DNA of 64,000 nucleotides from Isochrysis galbana (lineage: Eukaryota > Haptophyta > Isochrysidales > Isochrysidaceae): positions 454,831 to 518,830 of the forward strand of contig CM030936.1 in NCBI GenBank assembly GCA_018136815.1, read 5' to 3'. Shown piece by piece: positions 20,535 through 29,624 of this stretch. The translations under genes and the position numbers were made by a program. Position 1 is the stretch's first letter; every line of letters starts with the position of its first letter. A model generated the notes under the pieces. That model did no database searches, was not told the DNA's origin, and was given only the letters and a program-made list of their open reading frames with translations.

Positions 20535-20730
20535 GGGGGCTGGCTGGCTGGCTGGCTGGCTGGAGAGAGAGAGAGAGAGAGGGAGAGGGAGAGGGAGAGA
20601 GGGAGAGAGGGAGAGAGGGAGAGAGGGAGAGAGGGAGAGAGGGAGAGAGGGAGAGAGAGAGAGAGAGCAAGAGAGAGAGAGGGGGGGGGAGGGAGGGAGG
20701 GAGGGAGAGAGAGAGAGTAGGCTGGAGGCG
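20535..20730. repeat. GA/GGGAGA microsatellite
   Basis: GGCTG units (20,538-20,560) are followed by long GAGAGA and GGGAGA repeats upstream of the carrier gene. They create long Ser-Leu-Pro frames on the minus strand that are not real coding sequence. Confidence 0.9.
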
Positions 20731-20856
20731 AGGAGGACTCGCGGCCACACAGCTGCTGGACGAGAGAGAGAGAGAGAAGCCCGGGCCGTCGGCCGCCCAC
20801 AGCTGCGTCCTCTTTCTTTTAACCTTCAAAGAGAGAGGCGGGGGGGGGGGGGGGCG

Positions 20857-21240
20857 TAGGGGTAGGTAAAAATATGTACATATCGTAACTACGTATTTGG
20901 GCCCTTCCTGGGCGATCTACATATTTGGGGGGGGGGGGGGGCGTATCTCCGACATATTTGGGCTCTCTCTCTCGCACCGGGGGGGGAGGGGTGCACGCGG
21001 GAAGGACCGTTTTGTTCAGTGAGTCGCACGGCGGGAACGAGTACGTAATTAATACTTTTACATATTTCTTGAATACTTGGTGGAGGGCGGAGTTCGGGGA
21101 TCTCGCAGCGCGTTAGCGCGTTAGCTTACTTAGTACTTAGTGCAGAAAACGCGAAAATTCGACTACTTAACTACATATTTTCGACATATTTGGGCGTGGA
21201 GTCCACATATTTTCGACATATTCCAGCTACATACCTAGCT
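20857..21240. repeat. Degenerate copy of the 38.2-39.1-kb hAT-type element end
   Basis: TAGGGGTAGGTAAAAATATG then TACATATCGTAACTACGTATTTGGG resembles the termini at 38,225 and 39,109-39,130. Further CATATTTGGG and ACATATTTTCGACATATT motifs follow to about 21,225. The opposite terminus is not intact. Confidence 0.55.
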
Positions 21241-21486
21241 GGGAAACACGTGTTTGCCGTGTTTCTAAAAAACCCAAACACAGCCGTGTTTTGCCGTGTT
21301 TCAAACCCCCTCCAGTTTGGCCGCCGTGTTTGCGGTTTGCAGCAGCTCGCCAGCAGCCAGCGCAGCGCCCGCGCTTGCGGGCGCGCGGCACACGAGAGAT
21401 AGGAGATAGGGATAGGGCATAGATACTAGATGTAGATATAGACACAGCAAATACCAATAGAGATGGTGGGTACTCTTTCTAGATTC

Positions 21487-22455
21487 TCATATAAGGAGCA
21501 TGCGCAACTGCTCCTCACTTGGACTCACAGCCTCATCACCAAGCCAATCGTCCTCGGCGTCGCTATCATCATCGCGGTCCCACTTTGCGACATCTGGAGA
21601 CCATCCTGCGTGTTGCACACGCATCTGCACATGCATCGATTCTCGATTCGTGACAATAGACGAGCTTATCTGCGACATCATGGCGCATGCTCGACCGAGC
21701 TTGAGAGTGAATTTGTCCGTACACCGACCAATTTCGTTCGGCAGCGGACGCAGCTGCCGGTTGTGATAGGACGGTTTGCGCCACGGATGCAAGCAACGGA
21801 ATGTGCTTACCATAGATAGTCCACCATTGAGATGGCTCCATCACCTTAGCATTTTCGAGTGCCGATGGTCGCGAGAAGGCGCCTTGGCCGCTTTGGAAGA
21901 CAACAAATTCCCTCTGCCAACTTGCGCGACTCGGTGCACGACCTCGGGACTTGAAAAGGTGTACTGCCGCCAAGCCTCATCTTGATTGGGGGAGGCCATG
22001 ATTGCATCGCGCAAACATAAGCGATCGAAGACCAGGTGAAGACCTTCCGTGGTTGCCTCATCCAAATCGCCCACTGTGCCCATGTATTGCGGATCCAAAG
22101 CATACGCTGCGGCGTGCATTGGCGAGTGCAAATACTCCCATCGTTCAGCGTGAATCTCTGCCAATTGCTTGAACCACGGAACCTTACCTTGCAGCGATTC
22201 AATCCGTTGCCCGATTGTGAACATGTGATCATACACTTTGCCGATGCAGAAGGTGTTACTGTCCAGCAGACGGAGAAGCTTGATAAGAGGCATGGCCACA
22301 AAGAGAACCTTAATGAGAGGTTGCCAAAACCCCTCCTCATCAAGCACAATGGCTTTCACCTTCCTCCCAATCTCTGCATCAAGGTCCTCATCATCATGTG
22401 CGATAGCAGACCGTCCCCGCGCCGAGAACTTGTGTGCTGCATATTCGAGCTTCAC
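21487..22455 (-). pseudogene. hAT-family transposase, broken by frameshifts
   Basis: The upstream frame (22,455 to ~21,905) gives FWQPLIKVLFVAMPLIKLLR and LLDSNTFCIGKVYDHM, the region after the RNase-H-like core in hAT proteins, then AYALDPQYMGTVGDLDEATT. The chain continues in another frame with WWTIYGKHIPLLASVAQTVL and SQPAAASAAERNWSVYGQIH, the C-terminal hAT dimerisation domain, and the acidic tail SPDVAKWDRDDDSDAEDDW lies in yet another frame. At least two frameshifts separate these blocks and the N-terminal half is absent; a minisatellite begins where it should be. This is a dead copy. Confidence 0.8.
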
Positions 22456-22459
22456 AACC

Positions 22460-22605
22460 GGAGGGGGGAAACCTGCAGAGGGGGGGGAAATCTGCGGAGG
22501 GGGGAAATCTGCGGAAAGGGGGGGAACTGCAGAGGGGGTGGAAATCTGCGGAGGGGGGAACTGCAGAGGGGGGGGGGGAAGGGAATGCAGAGGGGCCCAG
22601 TTCTG
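22460..22605. repeat. G-rich minisatellite with GGAAATCTGC / GGAACTGCAG units
   Basis: About seven imperfect units of roughly 15-25 bases, alternating GGGGGAAATCTGCGGA and GGGGGAACTGCAGA, lie directly upstream of the hAT remnant. Confidence 0.8.
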
Positions 22606-22654
22606 TTACCTGCATTTCTTACCTTAAACGTGTGGACAATTACCGTAACGGTAA

Positions 22655-22735
22655 AAATAAAACTCAAATCCTCGAATTTCGAGACGAAAATCGGCGAACC
22701 AGGACTTGAGCCCAGGGAGAATCCGAATCTGCACG
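22655..22735 (-). repeat. Short dispersed repeat, inverted copy at 63,352-63,440
   Basis: The reverse complement (CAGATTCGGATT, CTCAAGTCCTGGTT, GATTTTCGTCTCGAAATT) matches 63,352-63,425 with scattered differences. Confidence 0.6.
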
Positions 22736-22939
22736 CCTTGCGCGACCACGGCGAACATAGAAGGCGGTATATCGCGAGGAAGGCTCGTACTCGTGCCGAA
22801 ATATTCATGCCAAAAGGCCTGAATACAACAGATAGGCGAATGGACGGTGTTCGCCACTTCTTGACATTGTCGATTGTCGATGCAATTGTGCACTTTGCGC
22901 CCGTTCCGAGCTCTGAGATCATAAAATGTGGTTTATGAT

Positions 22940-23185
22940 CTCCGGCTGAGGCTCGTTTGGATGTGAGGCTTGGTTGGTGGGTGTGTTCTTGGTTCTTGGT
23001 GGCCATGGTGGTGTGCAGCTTGTGGGCGATGGCACGGGCCGAGGCTCGTGCGCACTTGGTCGGTCTTGGGTGCAGTGCGCGCGCGCGCTTTGGCGGCGCG
23101 CGGCCATGGTCGCGGCCCGATCGGCCGGCACGGCGGGGGTGACGGCAAAGGGGGGGAGGGGAGCGACGCGCGCTCCATGACCCTA
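22940..23185 (-). repeat. LINE 5'-end copy (ORF1 start, subfamily shared with 56,800-57,065)
   Basis: Read on the minus strand, AGGATAGGGTCATGGAGCGC opens a frame MERASLPSPP that pairs with MERASLPSPPAATPAAPADR at 56,820. Both resemble MERAPTAPLSQPPAAT at the start of the LINE at 134. The frame is truncated. Confidence 0.6.
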
Positions 23186-23438
23186 TCCTGATAGTTGTGG
23201 GGAGGCAAGAAATCCTGCCGTCTTGCCAGGGGGGGAAAGCGCGACTGCGTGAGTGACCGGGCTACGGATATGAAATTTGCATGGTTGCTTGTATGTTGTC
23301 TATAAAGGATCAACCAAATTTGCACATTGAATGCAAAGCGCCAAATCCAAAATCCGGTCTGAATGTTGCCACGCCTTTCTTGAAAGATTCGCGTTTCATG
23401 CGCTTCATGACCCATTCTAGGCGTGGATGCAACCATAT
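23186..23438. other. Spacer downstream of the membrane protein gene
   Basis: Probably 3' untranslated sequence of the minus-strand gene that ends at 23,439, plus a short GAGTGACCGGGCTA block (23,252) shared with the repeats at 49,552 and 58,668. Confidence 0.35.
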
Positions 23439-25745
23439 TCAATACCAAATCCTAGGATCCCATTCTGTGGCCGACGACAAGTCATCCTTGCACTGGAAGA
23501 AAGCCTTGAGGATCTCAGTCCCATCGTTTGTGGTGCCGCCAGGCGAGCTTCCAGGGCCGGTTGCCGGGCGATCAACCACATTCTTGAAGATACCCCTCAG
23601 GTCGGGATTATCTCCGACGTAGGTGTGGCCGGGGTGGCCTATGAAGATTGGGCCTGCGCGAAGTTTGCCGTCCGTCACGTGAGGGGCAAGAAAGATCTTG
23701 CGGTCATCGAACAGACTCTTTGGAGGTTGCGCAACGTCCCACTCACCACTTGGGTTGATCATTTTCGGGCCTCCGTAGCCCGCATAGGGATCCATCGTTA
23801 TCTGTGAGCACATAGAGCGGTTTGAGCAAATTGAGGAAGCCTTGCAGCTCTCTATAAATTGCATCATGCCGGGGGGGTTCAGATTGACGTTGTTTCCTAC
23901 ATGGAAGCTGTCATCGGACCCGATGGAAACCGCATACGCATGGAAAATCGAGTCGCCATGCAATTTAGGCGCGATCACGATGTCTGCTGCCGCTGTTTCA
24001 GTGCCTTCCGTGGCATTGTACGTGTAAGCTTCCGCGGCCGGCACAAAGATCGGATCAAGCTTGGTTGATGGGCCTGAGACCCGGATGTTGAGTGACGGTA
24101 CAGACAAGGGGCAGGCGCAGCTCGGGCGGTAGGTGCACCCAGCTTGGTCGCAGTACACACCATCGCGCTGGCCATCGACGTTGTTCCAGTGCGCTTTCTC
24201 TGGCATCACACCAAAGTATCCAAGGCTGAGCGCCGAGAAAGGGTTGTGCGTCTCGCCCGGGCAGCAAAATGTTATGTTGCGTCCGGATAAGTTCATGGTG
24301 CCCTTGTGAGGCTCGTCAGCGCAGGCTGCGTCGACTGCACAGCTCGAGCTGCCTAGTTGCGCCACCCCCGTCCAAGGCTGCATCCCATCGATGACATTGT
24401 TGGGGCAGGTGCGGATGTTGAGCCCGCCCGGAATGATGAGGGGGGCGTATGCGGTCCCGGGCGTGCTTGGATCGAGGTCCAAGTCTTGTTGGCATCCAAC
24501 AAACATACAGCCGTCCGGCAGGAACCGGGAGGTCATTGCGTCGTAACCCAGACCAATCATGCAACCCGGACAAGACAGTGTGCCGCATGAGCATGGTCGG
24601 TCTTCGGACACGGCCTCGCAAAATCCGTTGCAATGCTCGCCGTCAAGGCCGGGCTCAGTGCTTTCACAAAAGATGTTGGAGATGGTATGGCCCGTCGGGT
24701 CCGTTCGCTTCATGTCGGCGGGACATGCTGAGCTTGAGTCCACATAGAGAGGCTTTGGTGCGTCGCAATAGTCATCTGCCCAGGGGTACTCGACCAAGTA
24801 CTTTGGCACCGCATCAACGGGGAGGTGCGCCCCGGGATTGCCCATGTACGTCTCCCCCAGGTGGAAGTTATTGTTGTTGTTGACCGTAGGCGTCAACCTC
24901 AAGACCATCTCTCGTTCGTCGTAGCTTTTGATGAGCCCGAAATATGCGAGCGTGCAGTCTCGAAGGCGCACGCCAGACTTCAATGGCGCATGGAACTGAT
25001 TTGAAATGATAGACCAGTCCGGCAACAAGCATTCGCTAGAGTCAACCGGCCGGATGGCCATGCTTGGCTCGCACTCATTGCAAGGTCCTTCGTACTCGTC
25101 GTACACGAACTCTTGGGTCGTAATCGCAGCACACTTGGACACTGAGACAGTGGATTCTTGGGCCGTGAAGCAATAGTCAGTGTTGGCCATGGGGTGAATC
25201 GTCACACCGCGAGGACTCCTCTCGAAGAGCAGAATACTGTGGGAGCTTCCGCAGTCGATCACCCCCAGCGTCGCGTTGTGTGGCACCTCAAAGTTGACGG
25301 CCAGACATTTTGCATTCTTAACCGTCCAGCGCGGGAACGCGGCCGCCTCCTTCTCCCAATTCACCCAGGACACCGGCGACACGAGGCCCGTGCCGTTGAG
25401 TGAGCCTGAGCCATGGACAAAGAGCTGCCCGAAGAAGGGGAGCTCTCGTGCGGGCAGCGCAGAGAGGTCGGATGGGGTGGATACATTTAAGCAGAGGGTG
25501 TGATTGTCTTCTGGTGGCGTCACGCATCGCACTTCTCCGATATCATATGAGCTTGGGGGCGAAGGCGGCAATGACTCCGACTTTTGGCGGCGGCACGAGC
25601 CATCACTGCACACGGCAGCGACGACACTGACCGCAATGAGTAGAGCGGTAAGGACGATGACGGCGGCGATGAGAAGTCGCTTAGTGGGACATCCTTCCTT
25701 CTTGCCGCCGGGCGCCGCCTCCATGGCCTCAGCCTCCATTTTCAT
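23439..25745 (-). CDS. Large Cys-rich single-pass membrane protein, family unknown
   Basis: The 768-aa intronless product starts at the ATG at 25,745. A short basic cytoplasmic head (GGKKEGCPTKR) precedes one membrane segment, LLIAAVIVLTALLIAVSVVA, near residues 22-41, with more positive charge on the N-side, so type II topology is likely. The remaining ~720 residues would lie outside the cytosol. They are rich in Cys, often paired (CNGFCEAVSEDRPCSCGTLS, CPGCMIG; CSCG), and hold several N-x-S/T sites (NVS, NGT, NAT, NRS). A run of five Asn occurs near the middle, and repeating phrases of similar type (LGETYMGNPG, IGHPGHTYVGDNP, FHVGNNVNLNPPG) hint at an internal repeat. No known family was recognised. 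The frame upstream of this ATG is only GA-microsatellite. Confidence 0.7.
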   Translation of the reverse strand: MKMEAEAMEAAPGGKKEGCPTKRLLIAAVIVLTALLIAVSVVAAVCSDGSCRRQKSESLPPSPPSSYDIGEVRCVTPPEDNHTLCLNVSTPSDLSALPARELPFFGQLFVHGSGSLNGTGLVSPVSWVNWEKEAAAFPRWTVKNAKCLAVNFEVPHNATLGVIDCGSSHSILLFERSPRGVTIHPMANTDYCFTAQESTVSVSKCAAITTQEFVYDEYEGPCNECEPSMAIRPVDSSECLLPDWSIISNQFHAPLKSGVRLRDCTLAYFGLIKSYDEREMVLRLTPTVNNNNNFHLGETYMGNPGAHLPVDAVPKYLVEYPWADDYCDAPKPLYVDSSSACPADMKRTDPTGHTISNIFCESTEPGLDGEHCNGFCEAVSEDRPCSCGTLSCPGCMIGLGYDAMTSRFLPDGCMFVGCQQDLDLDPSTPGTAYAPLIIPGGLNIRTCPNNVIDGMQPWTGVAQLGSSSCAVDAACADEPHKGTMNLSGRNITFCCPGETHNPFSALSLGYFGVMPEKAHWNNVDGQRDGVYCDQAGCTYRPSCACPLSVPSLNIRVSGPSTKLDPIFVPAAEAYTYNATEGTETAAADIVIAPKLHGDSIFHAYAVSIGSDDSFHVGNNVNLNPPGMMQFIESCKASSICSNRSMCSQITMDPYAGYGGPKMINPSGEWDVAQPPKSLFDDRKIFLAPHVTDGKLRAGPIFIGHPGHTYVGDNPDLRGIFKNVVDRPATGPGSSPGGTTNDGTEILKAFFQCKDDLSSATEWDPRIWY

Positions 25746-25805
25746 TGGAGTTATATTCGTCGTGCTTCCCTCGTCGGCCCACGCCCCGGCCTTCCTCCTC
25801 GCCTC

Positions 25806-25835
<30 letters not shown>

Positions 25836-25841
<6 letters not shown>

Positions 25842-26027
25842 AAACAGGACGTGCGCACGCCGTGCGCATTCGGTCCCACCCAAATCTCGTGCATCGAGAG
25901 ATACGAAACGGCCCTCTCTCTCTCTCTAGCTCTCTCTCTCCCTCTCCCCGCGCCAGGCCGTTTCGTATCTCTCGATGCACGAGATTTGGGTGGGACCGAA
26001 TGCGCACGGCGTGCGCACGTCCTGTTT

Positions 26028-26106
<79 letters not shown>

Positions 26107-26128
26107 ACGAAACGGCCTGGCGCGGGGA

Positions 26129-26201
<73 letters not shown>

Positions 26202-26330
26202 AGAGAGAGAGAGAGACCAAACAGGACGTGCGCACGCCGTGCGCATTCGGTCCCACCCAAATCTCGTGCATCGAGAGATACGAAACGGCCTGGAGAGAGA
26301 GAGGCCGTTCGTATCTCTCGATGCACGAGG
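25836..26330. repeat. Cluster of 78-bp inverted and direct repeats in GA/CT microsatellite
   Basis: The same 78-bp unit (from GAGACCAAACAGGACGTGCG to GAGATACGAAACGGCC) is found at 25,836-25,913 (+), 25,956-26,033 (-) and 26,213-26,290 (+), with a truncated inverted piece at 26,303-26,329. The units are essentially identical. Each contains the palindrome GCGCACGCCGTGCGC. Long GA or CT runs lie between them. Confidence 0.95.
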
Positions 26331-26547
26331 GCGTGCTGCCATTCGACGCCGTGCTCCACTCCGAGAAAGCAAGGAGAGCTTGAGCGTTTAGGTGTGCCTC
26401 GGGGGGTCTGGCTTCGTCCGCTACTCGCCGCCCTTGGCCCTTGCTTCACGTTGGCAAAAAAAAATCCTTCTTAAAAATTCCCGTTACCCCCCTCGCCGAC
26501 AGTCGCGCGCGCTGCGGAGAAAACGGCCGTCAAGTTTTACATAATTT

Positions 26548-27170
26548 TTGGCGTCCCGAAAAGAAAATTCAACGCTCTGGATGAGTCGACGCCGCATGCC
26601 GCGCCTCGCGATGGCGCCGAGGAGCCCCCGCTCGCCGCGGGCCGGCGCGCGAGCGAACCTAGCCGCACTTGCCGGCGTGATGGGCGCAGCACAGGTCGTC
26701 CACAAGCACGGGCGCCTGTGGCCCACGCTCGTCGCCAAAGTTGTCACGCAGATGCGGTCGCAGCAGGCGCGGCGCAAGCGTCTGCTGGCGGCGCTGTGCC
26801 TTGCGGTCGCACTCTCGTGAGCCTAGATGGGAAATACGTTGTTGGGGCCTGCAAATACAGCCAAATACATATGTATTTGGCCTGAGGCCAAATACATTTC
26901 AAATACATTCGAGGCCTACAACCCAGGACGCGCTTCAAATACAGCCAAATACATGTGTATTTGGCCTCTGGCCAAATACGGTGAATACGTATTTCCCATC
27001 TAGGCTCGTGAGGCGCAGGAGGTGCGTAGGGTGCAGCGAGTCCGCGGTAAGTGGCGTAACAGCTCGCTGTTCGCCTACTTCACTGAGGGGCGATGACCTC
27101 ACTTTTTACCACCACATGCGGATGCGCCGTGAGCTCTTCCGTGAGCTCGTCCGCCATGCTAGGGGTGGGG
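26548..27170 (+). pseudogene. Possible PIF/Harbinger-like transposase remnant interrupted by a MITE
   Basis: A frame from 26,548 has a basic, helical stretch ending RSQQARRKRLLAALCLAVAL. With the MITE at 26,822-27,004 and one target copy removed, a neighbouring frame continues AQEVRRVQRVRGKWRNSSLF and then, after another shift, DDLTFYHHMRMRRELFRELV. The order 'R-x-W ... D..F....RM....F..L' resembles the N-terminal part of Harbinger transposases. Frameshifts and a missing catalytic region make it non-functional. The assignment rests on pattern only. Confidence 0.4.
26814..27012. mobile_element. 183-bp MITE with 18-bp inverted ends and 8-bp target duplication
   Basis: The element at 26,822-27,004 starts CCTAGATGGGAAATACGT and ends with its exact reverse complement. 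It is flanked by CTCGTGAG at 26,814-26,821 and 27,005-27,012. The interior has inverted AAATACAGCCAAATACAT and ATGTATTTGGCCT motifs. An 8-bp duplication fits hAT-type mobilisation. Confidence 0.9.
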
Positions 27171-27804
27171 AGGGGAAGAAAAAGAAAACCCCTTCCATCC
27201 TTCCTGGAAGCGAGTACTTTTTTCGTGAGGGGGGGCGAAGAATTCATCTGCCGCTTCTTGTCTGCGGAGCGGAGGGATGGCGTCCGCCTCGCTCGAGGTG
27301 GTCGATCTCCACCACGCTCCTGTGGGCGTGTGGTGGGGTGTTGCAGGCTCGCTCGCGACTGGCGCGACCGGCTTGGCCCAGGAGACGCCTCCGCGGGTCG
27401 AACTTCATGTTCGCCCGCCGACTGAACCGAGCTCTGCTGGTGGGCACCTCAGTGTTGTCGTTTGAACCCCTCGTGACCCCCCGTGCGTTAGGTGGCCATG
27501 GCGGCCAATCTCGGTGACCCGACGCGCTCCGACGCGCGTGGAGCGGCTTATCACACCGGTGCGCTGCCCTCCTCACCTTGCACGCCCGCGCCCGCTCACT
27601 CCGAACCCATAGCATGCATGTTGCGTGATGCACACGTTTTCGCATGCTCGCCAGGCCATTCCTCTCCACAGAAACTGACATTCCCTTCAGTTCCCGCGCA
27701 GATCCAGGAAGGCGCCTCGGCCACCACTCCAAAGTGGGATCTGAGGCGTCTGGAGCCGCTGAGATCGGCCCCAGTCATGCCCGGATCCGTAGCCCGCGCC
27801 TCTT

Positions 27805-27875
27805 GTGAGTGGTGCCGCGGGTACCGAGGCTATCTCTCGGTACTCACGGCACCATTTCCTCCTGTTGCCCTGCAG
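27805..27875 (+). repeat. Intron-like hairpin repeat, copy 1 (71 nt, GT...AG)
   Basis: It starts GTGAGTGGTGCCGCGGGTAC and ends TTGCCCTGCAG. GGTGCCGCGGGTACCGAG pairs with the later CTCGGTACTCACGGCACC to form a stem. It aligns with 28,006-28,074 along its whole length. See findings for the introner interpretation. Confidence 0.6.
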
Positions 27876-28005
27876 GCGAAATATTCAAGCGCGATGGGCG
27901 CTTGCGCTGGCGCTGTGAAATTTGCATTTGCCGTGTGCGCGACGCCAGACGTGCCGATGGAGCGCGCCCGACCGCTTGCAAGGCCGGGGCCGGGGCTGCT
28001 GCTAC

Positions 28006-28074
28006 GAGTGGTGCCGTGGGCACCGAGGTCCCACCTTGGTACCCACGGCACCATTTCCTCCCTTGGTCACACAG
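28006..28074 (+). repeat. Intron-like hairpin repeat, copy 2 (69 nt)
   Basis: GAGTGGTGCCGTGGGCACCG ... GGTACCCACGGCACCATTTC ... GGTCACACAG matches copy 1 with a handful of differences. The first GT of copy 1 is absent here, so if it is an intron its donor must be the GT three bases further in (GAGTG|GT). Confidence 0.55.
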
Positions 28075-28493
28075 GCATGGATAACAAGGTTGCAGGGGGG
28101 TGGTGAGTTCGTGCTGACAGTGCGGCTGGTGCGAGAGCGGGCGCCAGAACCACCGCGCTGGATCGCTAGCGCGAACTTCGTCGAGTCCCTCCGTGTTCCC
28201 AAGCGAGTCCCCCCGAGTTCCCGAGTCTATACCCCGAGTCAATAACGAGTCAATACAAGTCAAGCACGCGCCTGAGCCACCCCCAGTCGCCTGCCACCAC
28301 CTCCCACAAGCCTCCTTCCACACTTCCGCGCCCTCCGTGCGTCGTGCGTCGTGCGTCGTGCGTCGATCACCATGCCCGTAGTCAACCCCGAGGAAAGCTC
28401 CATGAGCTCCCAGCAAGAACCGCATTCCGCGCTAGCTGCCGGCGCACCCTCGCAGGCAATCTCCAAGAGTGAGATGAGCCTTGCTCTGACAGG

Positions 28494-28783
28494 GCCTAGC
28501 AAGCCCCAACAGAGCGCTTGGCACTCTGGGATCCCTGCGCGCCTGCGCGGTCGCGAGCGCGGCCGACGCTGTCAAGATCGACGCGGATGCTTGTGGGGGA
28601 GCTGTGCACCTCCAGGGATGCCCATCCGACCACCGATGGGAGGCCTCCCTGTCGAGTGCGGGCTACAAACAAGGAGAGCGGCGGCGAACCCTCTACTTGG
28701 CCCATTCCGTAGAGATGGAGATGAGCCGAACAGCGATAGTCTTTAGTCTTTCTGAGCGCCTTTCGAAACGGTCTGGCAGGTGA
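28494..28783 (+). CDS. Possible terminal exon of an unrecognised gene
   Basis: After a CTCTGACAG acceptor-like site the frame reads ACAVASAADAVKIDADACGG, VHLQGCPSDHRWEASLSSAG and RTLYLAHSVEMEMSRTAIVF to a TGA at 28,783. Composition is protein-like and no other frame here is as plausible. Upstream exons may include MSSQQEPHSALAAGAPSQAI (28,402) and parts around the two intron-like repeats, but frames could not be joined with confidence. No domain is recognised. Confidence 0.3.
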
Positions 28784-29624
28784 AAAAGGAATAACGGACT
28801 CTGAGGATGGCGGGAACGTCGAGGGTCCGGTGAGAGGGCCGCTAGGACCGTCTCAACCGATTCCCCCTCGGGCGGAGGGGCGGACCGCCGCCACACTCCT
28901 TCTGGAGTGCGGCGAAGGTCTGCCTGTTAGTTAGGGTGGGCCGCGGACGTCATTGCTCCCCCCCCCCCGCGACGGAAAGGACGGAAAGGGGCAGGGGTGA
29001 ATTCGCCCAGTTTCTCAAGAAAAAAACAGCCCGAAGAAGCGACTCGCGGTTTTTTTGTCTTACCCTCCCCACCCCTAGCTGCGGCCGTCAGTGTTGATGA
29101 AGGATCTGGGCGCGTTTACCGGTAGAAGATAGCTAACGATAAACTTGTCAGGTTATCGTTACATTCCAGGCCGTCGTTCATTCGACTCTCGTTCATTCAC
29201 ATTCACATCAGCTAGCGTCTACCACGGTAGACTCACTAGGCATCTAGGCATCTGCTCCGGCAGACTCAGGTTCCAAGTTTATCAACTACAAGAATAAAGA
29301 ATCACGATCTACCATTACTACTGAGGGGCCGTTGCCGGCGGGCGACGTTGCCGTACACAAGAGCAAGACCCGGCTTCAGCCGAAATCCCGGAGAGGAAGC
29401 GACCTAGTAGCAATAGTAGGCATTTGCAGAGTTTCCCCCCTGCTGTTTGCCAACTGGTTGATGTCGTCGCAACGCTCGCGTGCTTCCGCAATAATGAAGA
29501 GCGTGGGTGCGTGGGGCCTGCGGGAGGATGAATGTGAGGTTGTGCGCGTTTTTACTTGTACTACTAGTCAGAGCCATCAGAGTACGGCAGACACATTATG
29601 AATTCATAGTCGGCCTGATACCTT
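28784..29624. other. Intergenic DNA, no gene supported
   Basis: A small GC hairpin lies at 28,878-28,920 (CACTCCTTCTGGAGTG core). The rest contains stretches such as CTAGGCATCTAGGCATCTG and no convincing frame. It probably includes the 3' untranslated region of the following minus-strand gene. Confidence 0.3.

Noticed and set aside
20370..20750. N-terminal extension of the carrier protein frame (Ser/Leu/Pro repeats)
   Set aside because: It is translation of the GA microsatellite. The ATG at 20,369 gives a proper leader and there is no ATG of quality upstream.
22655..22735. Possible tRNA on the minus strand (GGGCTCAAGTCCTGG resembles a T arm)
   Set aside because: No acceptor or anticodon stem could be paired; it is a dispersed repeat with a copy at 63,352.
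25746..26449. Long frames on both strands made of Ser-Leu or Arg-Glu repeats
   Set aside because: They are products of the CT/GA microsatellite and the 78-bp inverted repeats, with no independent support.
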